64,000 bases of DNA, taken from Margaritispora aquatica (lineage: Eukaryota > Ascomycota > Leotiomycetes > Helotiales > Discinellaceae). A program made the translations under genes and the position numbers. Positions 36,266-48,321 of this stretch are shown here, piece by piece. The notes beneath the pieces are model-generated. The model searched no databases, was not told the origin of the DNA, and worked only from the letters and a program-made list of their open reading frames with translations. Where the stretch lies: assembly GCA_007644065.1 (NCBI GenBank), contig VJWN01000005.1:1054001-1118000 (forward strand), written 5' to 3'. Numbering within the stretch: position 1 is the first letter of the stretch; every line of letters begins with the position of its first letter.

Positions 36266-39208
36266 ATGTCGTCCTTCCATCTCGATCCTCGATTGCGCGA
36301 CACAGCTGCAATTGCGAATGCTTATGCGAACGACCAGCAACAACAACCCCAGGCCCCAACTGCGCCGAATTCGAATGCTTCACGCCCTTTGGCGCTATCC
36401 CAGGCTCAACCAAATCTCAATCTCCAGCACTATGGTTCCCCACTTGAGAATGCATATTTTCCACAAAGACCAGGTTCTGCGGGAAGCTTGGGTCATGATG
36501 GTGGTGATGGAGAGGGAGCTCAAGATGGGGGAACAAGCGATCCAAAGCGTCCAAGAGCTTGCGAAGCCTGTCGCGGACTGAAAGTACGATGCGAGCCAGA
36601 TCCAAATAATCCTGATGGACCATGCAAGAGATGTGCTAAAGCAAACCGCAACTGCGTTATAACTGTCCCCTCGCGGAAGCGGCAGAAGAAGACAGACAGC
36701 CGCGTCGTTGAACTGGAGAAGAAGATAGACGCCTTGACAGCGAGTCTTCATGCCCAGAAGTCGAATGCCAGCAAAGCTCAAGGTGAAGGAAGCGGTGCTA
36801 TAGATCAGAATGCGGTGGCCACACAGTCACAAAATATGCAGCCTCACATTTCACCACCACAGAATCCGTACCAGCAGGTTACCAATGGGGGTTATGGAGC
36901 TCAGTATGCTGCTCGCCCTGATGGTCGTGGCGATGAGTGGATTCAATATCCTAAAGCTCCAGAGTTTGAGGAGAAGGCATCCGCTCCGCCAATGGTAGTA
37001 GCTGGCCAGAAGAGAAAGCTTGCTGAAAGCAGAGAGTCGCCGAGCTCTGTTCTAGGTGCTACTCGTCCTCCAAGTGGATTCTTAGTTGAAGGAGGTCCAA
37101 GGCCACCACCAATACATGCATACTCAGATGTCATTGACAGAGGACTGCTCACGGCAGACATGGCTGCTAAGATGTTTGAATGCTATGTTGGGCAAATGAC
37201 TCCACATATGCCAGCTGTGGTATTTCCAGTCGGAACGACAGCAGCTGAGATTCGTAAGACCAAGCCGACGTTATTTCTCGCTATCCTAAGTGCTGCGTCT
37301 GGCTCAAATTATCCAGACTTGCAGAGAGTTTTGACCAAGGAAGTCATGAGCATCTATGCTGAGCGCATTGTCGTTAATGGAGAGAAGACATTAGAGCTAA
37401 TACAAGCACTACTCATTAATACTCTTTGGTATTGGTAAGCAACATTTCGCCTACAAAATGGTGATACTAGCTAGCTATGGAATATAGCTTATTACCTCAG
37501 CTATTCTGACGTTTTACTGACAAAGACTCAGGCCTCCTGAACACTTCGAAGAACTCAAATTCTATCAACTTATCCACATAGCCGCTGTGATGGCCATCGA
37601 CATTGGTATGGGTAAGAGAAGCAAGTCATCAAAATCGAAAGCAACTGGGTTATGGAGAGATAATCCTTGGCGTCGAACTCCATATCCCGATCCTGAAAGT
37701 ATCGAGGCACGACGTACATGGCTTGGATGTTACTTTCTTTGCTGCAATGCATCAATGGGCTTGCGCCGGCCCAACTTGATTCGCTGGTCGTCGTTCATGG
37801 CAGACTGTATCGCTGTGCTTGAGTCATCGCCAGATGCGCTTCCATCTGACAAGACACTTTGTCACTGGGTGAAAAGCCAGCAGATAGCCGAGGAAGTTGG
37901 CACTCAATTTTCCATGGATGATCCGGGAGCAACTGTGAGCATCGCCGATCCTAAAGTACAATACGCGTTGAAAGGATTTGAACGAGAACTCGACAAGTGG
38001 AACTCTCAGATATCACCCGATTCAGCATCTCGTAAGCTCACAATCCTTTTCTGTGAGCACGTTGCTAACAATATTAGCCACATTGACGATGACAGCACAT
38101 GTTGTTAACCTATATATGCATGAGGTGGCTATGCACGTTGATCATAACGTTGAAGAATTCAAGCCCCCATTTACTGGTAAGTACATTCTGAAAGTTAAGC
38201 TAGATAGTCTAATGGCCTATTAGAAGCTACTCTACGTGGAAGTGGAGATACTGTACATGACATGGCTCTGACTCCTGCTCATATTGATGCACTTTCTATA
38301 TGTCTAACTTCGATTGATGGTATTTTTGATACCTTTCTCAAGTTTGATATCGATACGATACGCTGTCTACCGGTGGCAAACTTTGTTCGTGTTGCGTATG
38401 CGGTTGTTGTGCTTATTAAAATGTGAGTCCAAAGGCCCCCCCCCCCCCCCCCCCCAGATGGCTACACGCCAGATAGTTAGCGTACTCAAGTCGGGATGTC
38501 TTGCTAATACCTTATAGGTACTTTGCTGCGGCAACACCAAACAGTGAACTCGGCAAGGTTATTGACAAAGATAACATGCGAGTTGAGTATTATCTCGATA
38601 GTTTGGTGGAAATCTTCAAGGCATCAGCTGCCGATGAAAAGTCCAGACCATCTGCTAAGTTTTTGATGGTCCTCGTTATGCTCAAAACTTGGTTTCACAG
38701 ACAACGAGAAGGAAAGCCCACAAATCCTTCATCAAATGAGGCCGTTCCTGCAAGCATAGTAGCAGAGCAATTTGATGCCAACAACAAAGAGCCCGCTCCG
38801 ACGTCAATACAGCAACGAAATGGACCACAAGGAGGCTATAGTCCTGCAAATACTCCTCTTCAGCTTCTCAGTGAGGTTGCAACTGGAAACTCTGGCAGCC
38901 AACCCCGTTCAGGGAGCATCAGCAATTACCAAGGAGTACCTAACGATTGGCAACAACAGCAGCTATCATATCCGGCTTACCCAACAGCTAACCAAGTTCT
39001 AATGGCTCCAGGATATGGCCCATTGGCACCAAATATCGATCCTTCCCTGGGTATGGACATCAATAACTATATGGGTGACAATTTCGAGCAAGCCATTGGC
39101 ATGACCTTTGGGGCGGGAGATTTTGGATACATTAGTGATGACACTTTCTTTGGAGGAATGATGGATTCTGTTGGGGGCTCAGGCATGAATTTCGAAGGTG
39201 CTTTTTAA
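36266..39208 (+). CDS. Zn2Cys6 fungal transcription factor
   Basis: Five exons: 36266-37434, 37532-38031, 38078-38176, 38224-38422, 38518-39208, giving 885 residues. A Gln/Pro-rich N-terminus precedes a binuclear zinc cluster at residues 99-130 (C-x2-C-x6-C-x10-C-x2-C-x6-C, beginning CEACRGLKVRC), a basic linker (SRKRQKKTDSR) and a short coiled coil (about 140-165), the standard DNA-binding and dimerisation unit. The middle part matches the fungal transcription factor homology region in general character, and the C-terminus is Gly/Asn/Gln/Asp-rich, possibly activating. The target pathway cannot be assigned; a relation to weak-acid or leucine regulators is only a guess from the cluster sequence. 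Intron 4 contains a run of 20 C. ATG at 36266 is the first in frame. Confidence 0.9.
38436..38455. repeat. Poly-C tract of 20 within an intron
   Basis: Twenty consecutive C on the plus strand, inside intron 4 (38423-38517) of the Zn2Cys6 gene, 13 bases after the donor site. Length may be imprecise because sequencing and assembly handle such runs poorly. Confidence 0.85.
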
Positions 39209-40171
39209 GCTAGGAGTAATGCTTTGCGTACTTCGCACAATTGTACCAATAACAAGTATTATCATGATCCAGGCATGAACGGCGTCTGCATAGCATGTGC
39301 GATATAGTGTATATAGACAACAGTAAGATTACCTTAACATAAAAGTTTCTTTTCAAGAGCGAGGGTCAAAATCCTGAGGGTAGAAATGAAACAAATCCTC
39401 GGAGCTCCTGACGCATGGATTGAATTTGCCAAGCCGGAAGAAGCCGCAGCAGTGATCGGATTCTTATCAAGCTACTCCTGTGATGGATAAGAAGTCTCCA
39501 GCCTCGTCGCGTGTGTCCCACTACAGCATAGCCAACATCACAGTATTTCTACCCTTAATACTGCCCCTTATATTACATTCTCTGTCTCCATATGATATGT
39601 GTATGCTGAGCAGAGATATTGCCATTCTCTGAATAGGCACTAATCTGCCGTCTCGCCCTTGGATGATTGTACTGACAAACATCGCATCCATTCAGAAGTC
39701 ACTTTAATGTCGCCTCATGAAAAAGGTGGCAAAAGTTGTGGTTTGTGAATTTGTATGTAAGAACAAGTAAACGACATAACTTGCTAGCCAGCTTCTATTG
39801 AATGTTGCTAATTAGACTTAAGCCCGTACGTTGTTGCGCAAAAAGGAGCTCCGCCTTGAATCCTCGAACGAATGACTGTTTATACCTCGAACCTTTGTAG
39901 ACTTTAAGGAGGATTTGAACGACGCATACGGGGAGCTCGAACGCAGAGTGTCAACCATCTTTATTACTTTGTAGCATCTTTCCAGGTGCTTTCGAAACAA
40001 ACAAAAATCTACGAAGGGACATCAAAGCCTTGTGCATCAACGGATTATTATCTCGTACACAGAACAACATCAGATCCACCCCACCAAGATACTAGATTCG
40101 ACATCAAATATACATGTTTTATGCGCTTGCGACCCTCTTCTCGTACGTGTAAAAGTGTTGAGAAACTCACC
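39209..40171. other. Intergenic region
   Basis: About 960 bases between two plus-strand genes; no gene recognised. The frame upstream of the FYVE-RING start is open to 39986 and holds an ATG at 40121, in phase with 40172. Confidence 0.5.
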
Positions 40172-42382
40172 ATGGACTCGACCTCGCGCTCTTCAACATG
40201 TCATGGTGCTGATGCCGACCGTCTCGAGCGACCTCTGCCTCCTCTACCTTCGCCTGAAATACGGATGGCATCCGAGGAACGTATATCTAGAGTCTCAGAT
40301 GCACCGCCACTGGCAGAGACTCCAGCAGACGAGGAATTCCACAACAGCCACCGAATGTATGGTGCGGCTTTAGGTGTCGGCCATGGAGGGGATTATACCC
40401 AACAAGGGGCTTCGTCCAGAAATCGGTCACAGTCTTCGTCTAATTTATCACCACACAGATCAAGGTCTGCCAGTAATTCCGGCTCCCTACAACGACCTCA
40501 TGCGTCTGGTTCAAATGAGGATTTGTATCTTGCAGAAGACTCGACGATGCTGTCGAGGACATCTTCGATACACGGAGGCGGGGCCGCAAGGAGTTTGAGG
40601 TTGAGTGAGAACCCAAGAGACGCTACTCCGAGATCAAGGAGCCATTCGCAAACACTTGTCCAGACGCTACAGCTTCTACAGCCCTCAACTTCCAGGAACT
40701 CCTCAGATGAAAGCGGATCAGACGAATCGCAGCGAGGGCTTCCAGCTCACTCACACACTTCGTCAAGTCAGGCCCGAAGAAGGCAACGGCAAGCACCAGA
40801 CTCCGAGGCACCCAACGCTGATTTTGTTCTCCCTCGATGGCAGCCAGATATAGAAGTTACTATGTGTCCAATCTGTAGAACACAGTTTAGTCAGTCTTCT
40901 TTTCAATGAGTGTACTCTGAGACAAATGTCTAACTTTTTGACACAGGCTTCTTTATCCGGAAACACCACTGCAGGTATGTCATATCTAGTCCATGAAATA
41001 GACGTCGTATTTCATTGCCAAATGACTTTGGCTTACCAGATGATAGGAAATGTGGCAGAGTTGTATGTAGTTCTTGCTCTCCTCATCGTATCACAATACC
41101 ACATCAGTATATTGTGCAACCAACAATAGAAGGAGTGTCTCCGACTACTGACCCACAGGGTCGACCATCGATAGATTCGCGTAGTGGAAGTTCGAATCAA
41201 GTAGGAGGTCTTGGAGGAGGTGAGCGTGTTCGACTGTGCAACCCGTGTGTACCTGATCCAAATACTGCTCCGCCACAAAGTCCTGTCCCACATCGTCAAT
41301 CATCGCAACGGAGTCACAGTCGTGCGGCTAGTACTGCAGCATCATACGCCAGCTCGGACAATTACCGATCTAGGGAGGAAATCGAACGTTTAATGACCAA
41401 CTTTCCGAGACGTCAACAAGATTCAAGTATCGCGGGTGGTCGGCCTCCGCCTCCTAATGGTGCTCGAAGTGCCAATTTCACCGTACGAGACGATCGGAGT
41501 CTCAGACCTGATCCATCAGAGAGCAGGTCACGAAGTAGTACAGTAGGTTTTTCTTGCGCACATGGTAAAATAAGGAACAAGCACGATGTACTAACGGAAA
41601 ATTAGGTTGGCAACGCTCGTGGTCTTCATAACACGGTATTTATTTCTCTCTCGTCTTTAAGCACGAAAAAATCTAACGTTTTCAACCAGAGTCAATATTT
41701 TGAATCAACGAGTTCTTTCTCCACTCGAGTACCACAAGGTACAAACCAGCAGCCCTTCCGGCCACTTATCCCTCGTAATGATGACAACAATACACAAGCT
41801 TTCCCCCACAGACCCCGGCAGGTCGAGCGGCGTCGAATACCAGAAGAAGATGAATGCTGGATATGCCACCTAGAGCTCCCCTCACGAACACTGGACAATT
41901 TTGAAAAACTTAGAGAAAATCACGTGGAATCTTGCCTCGCAGCTGCTATGGGTGGTTCCAATTCCCCTGTTCCATCAGCCACCCTGCCAGCCCGTGCAAG
42001 AGAGCCTTCAGTCCGAGCAGGTAGCTCAAATAATACATCGCAATCACAGGCATCTTCATCAACAGCAATCTCTGTGCCTGTAGCTAATACACCAGAGGCT
42101 CGTATGGCAGCTAGAGAACAAGCTCATGCCGCAATAGTTTTTGGACATGGCCAATCTGGGTCTCCAGGCCCCGCTCGCAGGACGGGAGTTTTCCCATATC
42201 AGGCAACAGAGAAGGACTGCGTCGACGACGCAGAGTGTACGATCTGCTTGGAAGAGTTTGTTCCCGGTGTCGAGATGGGTAGACTGGAATGCTTCTGTAG
42301 ATTCCACTTGCACTGTATTCGACAATGGTTTGAGAATCACCCAGGACAGTGCCCTGTGCATCAACATGGAGCTGGATATTGA
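40172..42382 (+). CDS. FYVE-RING E3 ubiquitin ligase (Pib1-like)
   Basis: Five exons: 40172-40889, 40947-40974, 41047-41542, 41606-41635, 41690-42382, giving 654 residues. After a Ser-rich N-terminus comes a FYVE finger (from about residue 233) with the R+HHCR core as RKHHCRKCGR, which binds PI3P on endosomes and vacuoles. A C-x2-C...H-x3-C element at residues 480-506 (CWICHLEL...HVESC) resembles a ubiquitin-binding zinc finger. A RING ends the protein (607-654, CTICLEEF...CPVH). FYVE plus C-terminal RING is the plan of yeast Pib1, an endosomal ubiquitin ligase; this protein is more than twice as long. Exons 2 and 4 are only 28 and 30 bases. ATG at 40172 is preferred for its CACCATGG context; 40121 would add 17 residues. 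Confidence 0.92.
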
Positions 42383-43491
42383 GCAAAACGAACATATCGG
42401 GCAGTTGGGAGGGTGGTCAAGTATTGACATTTTGTAGACGCACTCATTTGTTTCATATGAGAGATAATGCGGAACGGGCGTTGGCTATTTGATGGCTTCT
42501 TTGATGTGCGTATTTGCGTTGCATGGCTACGGGATGGATACCAAGGGCGGAGTTTTATTATCTGGATCGGGATATAGACCAGCACTTGTGGTGCTAGTGC
42601 AGACTTCACTTACTTATATTACTACACTTAAAGACGTTTGATAGGACATAATTGACTTTGTGATATCTGTGATAACTTGGACATCTATTCATAACTCGAA
42701 TGAGCTGGTAGCCTAAATAGATCATTTGAAAGCACATATGAAGTGTTCGCTTAGCTCATTTGTGTAGATATATCTGATGTCAGCCATAATATTACATTCG
42801 TATTGATAGTGCTATAATTTAGTTTAAGCCAAATTCTCTTTTCAAAAGTTTCACGCGCTGGAAGTTTGTCTTGATTTCTGATTATGTACCACAAAGTCAT
42901 TGGCAATTGGCCAAGCCAGACAGTCTCTCCAGAAGATATCAAGTTCACCATCTCTGCATCTCAGCCAGGCGAGATTGGCGTGCATCCAGATAAAAAAGAA
43001 GAAAATTTCCTCTCACTCCACTGGTTAAAATAGGGCGCCGCGGCAAGCCGTTAGGGTCCCTTACCAAAAAAATGACCACGAGTGACTGGCCCGTCCACCG
43101 AAAAGCTGGGATCAAAAGGTCCGAGCTTATCAGTTCCCGCATTCTTGCCTGCAGCATGCTGCAGCTACTCAAGTGAATGGGCGGTATTAGCATAGAAATT
43201 CCAGGTTCCATCTCGACGAGTCTCGTGAGTCGGAGGCTTCAAAGAAGATATAGAGCTCGAGCTCCCTCGTTCGTTATCTTTCCTTTGTTTTCTTTTGTTG
43301 AATGATATACTTGCGCTTATAACTGTCGATTTGCCCCTGCAATTGCTTAGACGATCTGATCTCATTACCCCGCCATTCTCCACCAGAGAGAGTGGTTCCC
43401 GAATCCAGGAAAGTATAAATTTTTGGACTTGCGGCTCGCCGCATCTTTGAAACCAAAAAAAAATTAAAACCCCCAATTTCAAGACAGAATC
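42383..43491. other. Intergenic region
   Basis: About 1.1 kb between two plus-strand genes. No gene seen. It contains a 16-base perfect palindrome at 43149-43164; A-rich sequence lies just before the transporter start. Confidence 0.5.
43149..43164. repeat. 16-base perfect palindrome
   Basis: CTGCAGCATGCTGCAG reads the same on both strands and lies about 330 bases upstream of the transporter start codon. It may be a binding site for a dimeric regulator; no known consensus is claimed. Confidence 0.6.
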
Positions 43492-45250
43492 ATGTCTCTG
43501 CTTTCCCGAGTCACCTCGTTCGAGTCGCTATCGCCAGAGAGGGGTCGATCACCAAGTGGAGGGGAGTATGAACCTCGACAACGCAAGCTCTCTTTCAGTC
43601 CATTACCGCCATCTTGGGATCCGCCGGCGCACGAGGTGCATATTCAGCCAATTGGTGCTTTCGAGGTTTCAAAGGGAAAGAGAATTCGTGAGTATTGCTT
43701 TGTCAATGTATGACCGTGAGAGAACATGTCACTGACGTAATTGTGTTACAGTGCAGGTCATAACGGCGGTTGTGTATTGTCTGTTTGCGGCCGGAATCGT
43801 ATTTGGCTACGCAGCGTTAAAACCTATTCTTATCCACGAAAAAGTATATCGACATCTCTGCACGGCAGACGAACTCAAGCGAGATGTGCGGACATGTTAC
43901 GATCAGGAGATACATTTGAATCTTATGTTCACGGTTGCTGCTGTGGGAACAAATGTTGCTGCGTTGCCAATTGGAGCTATTTTGGATAACTATGGGCCAA
44001 GGATCTGCGGGCTTATTGGAAGTGTATTGTTGGCTGTTGGAGCTGTCATCTTTGCGTTTGCCTCCGAACTACCATTTTATGGCTATATACCTGGATATCT
44101 CTTCCTTGCATTAGGAGGGCCATTTTGCTTTATCTCCTCCTTCCAACTTTCCAATGCTTTCCCCAAGCACTCTGGATTGATATTGGCTCTGCTAACGGGG
44201 GCTTTCGACTCTTCAAGCGCAGTTTTCTTGGGATATCGAATGCTATATCAATGGAGCGACGGAGAATTTACGCTAAAGAAGTTCTTCCTCATTTACTTGA
44301 TCGTTCCAGTATTTATCTTCTTTGCCCAGATCTTCATCATGCCAAAGGCATCGTATAAGACGGTTGGCGAGCTGGTCAAGCAGGTGGAGGAGGAGGAGAA
44401 TGTCTACGAGGATCAAATGGATGAGCATACAGCTCTGCTCCGCGATGAGCGTGCTATGCGCCGCGAGTCAGTGGTTTCCCAGATCGAGGGACTGTTGGGA
44501 ACAAAGCCAGGAAGCAAGCATCTCAAACAGGAAGAAAAGAAGAACAAAATTTCTGGAGTTTGGGGTGCTATGCATGGCAAGACTGTGAAGCAGCAGATTC
44601 TTTCGCCATGGTTTGTTCTCATTACACTCTTCACTCTTATCCAGATGACCCGTATCAACTATTTTGTCGCCACAATTCGCCCGCAATACGAATATCTTCT
44701 CGGAGATCACGCTAAAGCCGTTCAAGTCAACACCTACTTTGATATTGCGCTTCCACTTGGCGGTGTCTTCTCCATTCCATTCATCGGTCTTGTTCTCGAC
44801 AATAGCAGCACAGCATTTGTTCTGTCTGCGCTTGTCGGTATTGCTACACTTATTGGTACCCTTGGATGCCTCCCATACATGTGGGCAGCATATGCGAATG
44901 TGACATTGTTTACGCTTTACCGCCCATTCTATTACACGACTGTATCCGACTACTCGGCCAAAGTATTTGGTTTCCGCACTTTTGGAACCGTGTATGGCCT
45001 GACTATTTGCTTGGCTGGTCTGTTTAACTTCAGCCAGAGCGGTTTTGATGCTCTCTTGCACAAAGTCTTCCACGAGAACCCGGTACCAGTCAATCTGATG
45101 CTCCTAGGTGCAGCATTGGTTGTCGGAAGCACACTATCTGGATATGTAGCATATAAGGCTTATCATTTCAAGCGAGAAGGGCTGGTGCTGGAAGCAGAAC
45201 ACACAAGAGAGACCATAATGCCTGGAGCGCAGCATCCAGAATATCTTTGA
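43492..45250 (+). CDS. Major facilitator transporter, Fmp42/SLC43-like
   Basis: Exons 43492-43687 and 43752-45250 give 564 residues. A polar N-terminus of about 65 residues precedes a first helix beginning VITAVVYCLFAAGIVFG; about twelve hydrophobic segments follow, split by a charged central loop of about 90 residues (around 270-365). The loop between helices 2 and 3 has DNYGPR, the form of the major facilitator signature. The overall text fits the fungal Fmp42 group, related to animal SLC43 large neutral amino-acid transporters. Yeast Fmp42 was found in mitochondrial preparations, but no cleavable presequence is evident here; substrate and membrane remain unknown. The single intron falls just before the first helix. 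The ATG at 43492 is the first in frame and sits in a strong context. Confidence 0.9.
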
Positions 45251-45513
45251 GATAGAAGTGATATACAGAGGATGGAATTTTGCTTAGCGAAATTATGCAC
45301 ATAGCGTGGAGTTTGCGGCTTGGAAATTGCACAAATCCTAGTTGTGCTTGGATCTCAGGCATTTTGCCAGTATATAGGGCACTGTAAATGTCAACATTCA
45401 CAATAAGCCATTTCCCTAAGGTGTGGTGAACTTACTGCAATTTTTGAAATGTTGTTTACATACTGACTGACCATGTTGAGCTTTGTGAGTAATTTTCCAA
45501 TGGTCATCGAGTC

Positions 45514-46622
45514 CTATTTCTTCTCATTCTTCACGCCTTGCTGCTCTTGTTCCCACGCACCCAGAGCCCCTCGTAATGGGAAAGGGGGTTTAATAACTTC
45601 GACCATACTCTCCCATATCTTCCTCACCACCTGGCTCTTACTCGGGTCAGAATCAACCAGCACCTCAATGACCGGCGCATCAGCAAACATGACTGCAGTG
45701 GGTTTTGCAAGTGCTATACGAATCCGCTGATGATTATGCGAACCTGTTCCCACTAGACAAGCTGCCTTGCTATCAGGCGTGAATTTGGGCAGGAGGAAGT
45801 ATTTGACGATGTTGACACTGAGATGGGAACTCAATGCTTCGAGAGTTTCGAAGGAGGATTCCTCGATTGTCTGGATATGGTGAGCTGTGTTTCCAGTATG
45901 GAACACTTGAGTGAAAAGGACTCAAGGACTCAAGGGGGAAATACCTTAACGACAATCTCCTCAAGCTCACAATATCCGTCCGCCTCCATATCCCATCTAT
46001 CCATCTTCACGTTCGCAACAACCATCTGTTTCGCCAACCTCTCGTTGGAATTCACCCCAATCAACGTCGGTATCCTCAGCTCGTGTAGCTTTAATACCAT
46101 GGAGTATTTCTCCGGTCCCCCATCGCTTTCACAGAGGAAACTCCCTTTCAAGCTGACACCATTACCCAACAGTGACGCTTTCGGTAACAACACCTCAATC
46201 TCAAGCATACGCATCTTCTGAGCACCCTCTCCGTCACCTTGCATACCAGTGACCAAACCCTCCAAGAAAGACTTCAGATACAACACAAAATCATACAAGA
46301 ACATCTGTTTCTTCCCACCCCCTCCTTTGACCCCACACAGGCCCTCAAACTCTGCACAAGCACCCAGAATCCCCTTGGACAAAACCCCATAGTGCACCGT
46401 ACTGTTCGTGACGGTGTCAGACTGCGACGCCGACTCGAAGGGCCGCGAGAGTGAGAGCGAGGCCGAGATGAGCACGGGTTGGGGCTTGTTGGGTCGACCC
46501 CAGGCGTCGGTGCCAACGGGGAGGACGCTCTGCAGGTTGCGGACGCGGATGAGCGTGTGTGGTTCTCCTGAGAGATGGGCGAGGTCCCAGGAGGACAGGA
46601 GGGTTGTGGGTGGAGATGACAT
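45514..46622 (-). CDS. Dihydroneopterin aldolase-like protein with two FolB domains
   Basis: Exons 46622-45945 and 45870-45514 give 344 residues. Two FolB-type units are visible: a first at about residues 12-150 and a second at about 165-310, the latter with LKLHELRIPTLIGVNSNER, IEESSFETLEALS and the catalytic-type Lys in ALAKPTA. Dihydroneopterin aldolase releases glycolaldehyde in folate synthesis. In yeast Fol1 the aldolase is fused to HPPK and DHPS; neither follows here, so this is a separate FolB protein. The frame is open to an ATG at 46781, but the extra 53 residues are non-conserved and contain a GTAAGT donor, so 46622, with A at -3, is preferred. The intron contains a tandem GGACTCAA repeat. 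Confidence 0.85.
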
Positions 46623-47094
46623 TGTTTGGATGGAAGTATTGCAGATAGTAGAGAGATTGGTAGGTTTGAGTGAAGCGGAGGGTAAGTTGTGTGTAGGAAT
46701 TGGGGAATGGGTTGATGTAAGACTTACTTTCTCTACTTTCACATGGGGATGGAGGGGTAAATTTTCAAATGGCGGGGTCATTTGCGGCTGGCAGAATCAC
46801 AAGCACAGACGCACAGGATTCAGTCAAGGCTGCAATTGCTGCAGAGTTGGTAGTACGTTACGAAAGTACAGAAGAGACGAATAAATATTTGATGCTAGCT
46901 TACTATTGTGTGAAAAATAGTCCAAAAACCAACTCAGCTGAACAAATTTGGACGTGGTGATTTGGTCTGATTTGATGTTCTACAGTATCGATTTTCTCGA
47001 AGAATAATACAGCCAGCAAAGTTTCCTGTGATATGAACTGAAACGATGGGTATCTCCATAAACTCCATTTCATACTCCCTGTCCTGTCCCAACC
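46623..47094. other. Intergenic region
   Basis: About 470 bases upstream of the FolB start and downstream of the ING gene, both minus strand. It probably contains the FolB leader, perhaps with an intron whose donor is the GTAAGTCTTAC near 46730. Confidence 0.5.
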
Positions 47095-48321
47095 CTACTT
47101 TCGAAAGCCGGATCTAGTGCAAGGCGGGCAAATCCAGCTTCCAGGAGGCTCCGCTTTCACACCAACACAGTTCCAATGAAACCACTCGTACTCGCAATTC
47201 TCGTTGTCACAAGCAACCATGTCACCAAAGCTGACCTTCTGGCAGATGCAATAGACCTTATCATCACCCTCGCCATTCTCCTCGTCCGGATCGCCCATCT
47301 CCTCATCGCCATCTCGGTTGCCGGCTGGTGTGTGAGCATCATCGTCATCTACCGAGCCGGATTCTGCATCACTGAGTTCGCTGTCATTGGTAGAAGACGG
47401 TGAGTTCTTGTTTCGGACGCCTTTAACGCGGTTTAAAGTCGACTTTTTGTGCTTTCGTGGTGGTCCTGTGGGTTTGTTACCATGAGAGATAACTTTCTTT
47501 GTGGCCGTTTGTGATGAGCGAGGTCCAGTGCTGCCAGCTCTAACACCGCTGACAGGAGTTGCGCCTCTTGGAGTTCCGGGAGTGTTCGAAGCTTGACGAG
47601 ACAGACCACTTGTCTGCAATGGTATACCTCCAAGCATCTTCTGGCGCTTATTGGCATTTCCGGCTCCTGAAGACATCTCGCGTGCATTACGGCCAGGTTG
47701 TGATGCGTTGGGGGTCGCAGCAGAAGTAGATGCAGACAAAGCAGCAGATGTTTGAAGTACTTGGGCGTGTAGGTTTTGCCGTTGTGGATACTGATTTGGA
47801 TGTCGAGCATTCGCTACAGGTGCCACATTGTTGATTGGCGCAAGCACAGATGATGCAACCGCAGTGTCATTGTTGCTCGCGTTGAGAGTAGAGGGGAAGT
47901 TGGCTTCAACCTGTAGTTCTCCTTTATCTACCAAGTATTTGATATGGGTATCGAGCCACCGGGTATGTTTGTCCATAATGATCTTCGTCTTTTCAGCCAA
48001 CGCAACCTTCTCTGCTTGTATGATTTGTGCCTTGTCGAAATTCTGAGTGACCTGTCGATCGAGCGCATCTTGCTTGGGGTTGGGAACATGGCTTCCATGC
48101 TGGCGAATCCACTTCTGTATCTGAAAGTCGCATTTCGTGATAATCGCCATACAATCTTGCATGCGACGGTCCTTCTCCGCGATTTCTTCCTGCATGAATG
48201 CGATCTCATGTGGCAGATTCTCTACACGGAGCGCCCACTCATCAAGGACCATAGAAGCATCCCATTTCTCGCTTTGAGCCATCCTGGGTGCAAAGTCGAT
48301 GGAAAGGTCGTCTCTGGGCAT
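47095..48321 (-). CDS. ING-family PHD finger protein (Yng2/Pho23-like)
   Basis: A single exon of 408 residues. The N-terminal ING helical region (about 20-150) is followed by a Ser/Thr/Ala-rich linker, a basic nuclear-localisation-type patch ([12 protein letters not shown]) and acidic stretches, then a C-terminal PHD finger (about 356-402) in the ING form: [21 protein letters not shown] and WICPPC. ING PHD fingers bind histone H3 trimethylated at lysine 4 and guide acetyltransferase (Yng2/NuA4, Yng1/NuA3) or deacetylase (Pho23/Rpd3L) complexes; which one applies cannot be settled by reading. The upstream frame to 48402 lacks an ATG and begins with GTGAGC, a possible donor of a leader intron, so 48321 is the start. 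Confidence 0.93.
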   Translation of the reverse strand: MPRDDLSIDFAPRMAQSEKWDASMVLDEWALRVENLPHEIAFMQEEIAEKDRRMQDCMAIITKCDFQIQKWIRQHGSHVPNPKQDALDRQVTQNFDKAQIIQAEKVALAEKTKIIMDKHTRWLDTHIKYLVDKGELQVEANFPSTLNASNNDTAVASSVLAPINNVAPVANARHPNQYPQRQNLHAQVLQTSAALSASTSAATPNASQPGRNAREMSSGAGNANKRQKMLGGIPLQTSGLSRQASNTPGTPRGATPVSGVRAGSTGPRSSQTATKKVISHGNKPTGPPRKHKKSTLNRVKGVRNKNSPSSTNDSELSDAESGSVDDDDAHTPAGNRDGDEEMGDPDEENGEGDDKVYCICQKVSFGDMVACDNENCEYEWFHWNCVGVKAEPPGSWICPPCTRSGFRK

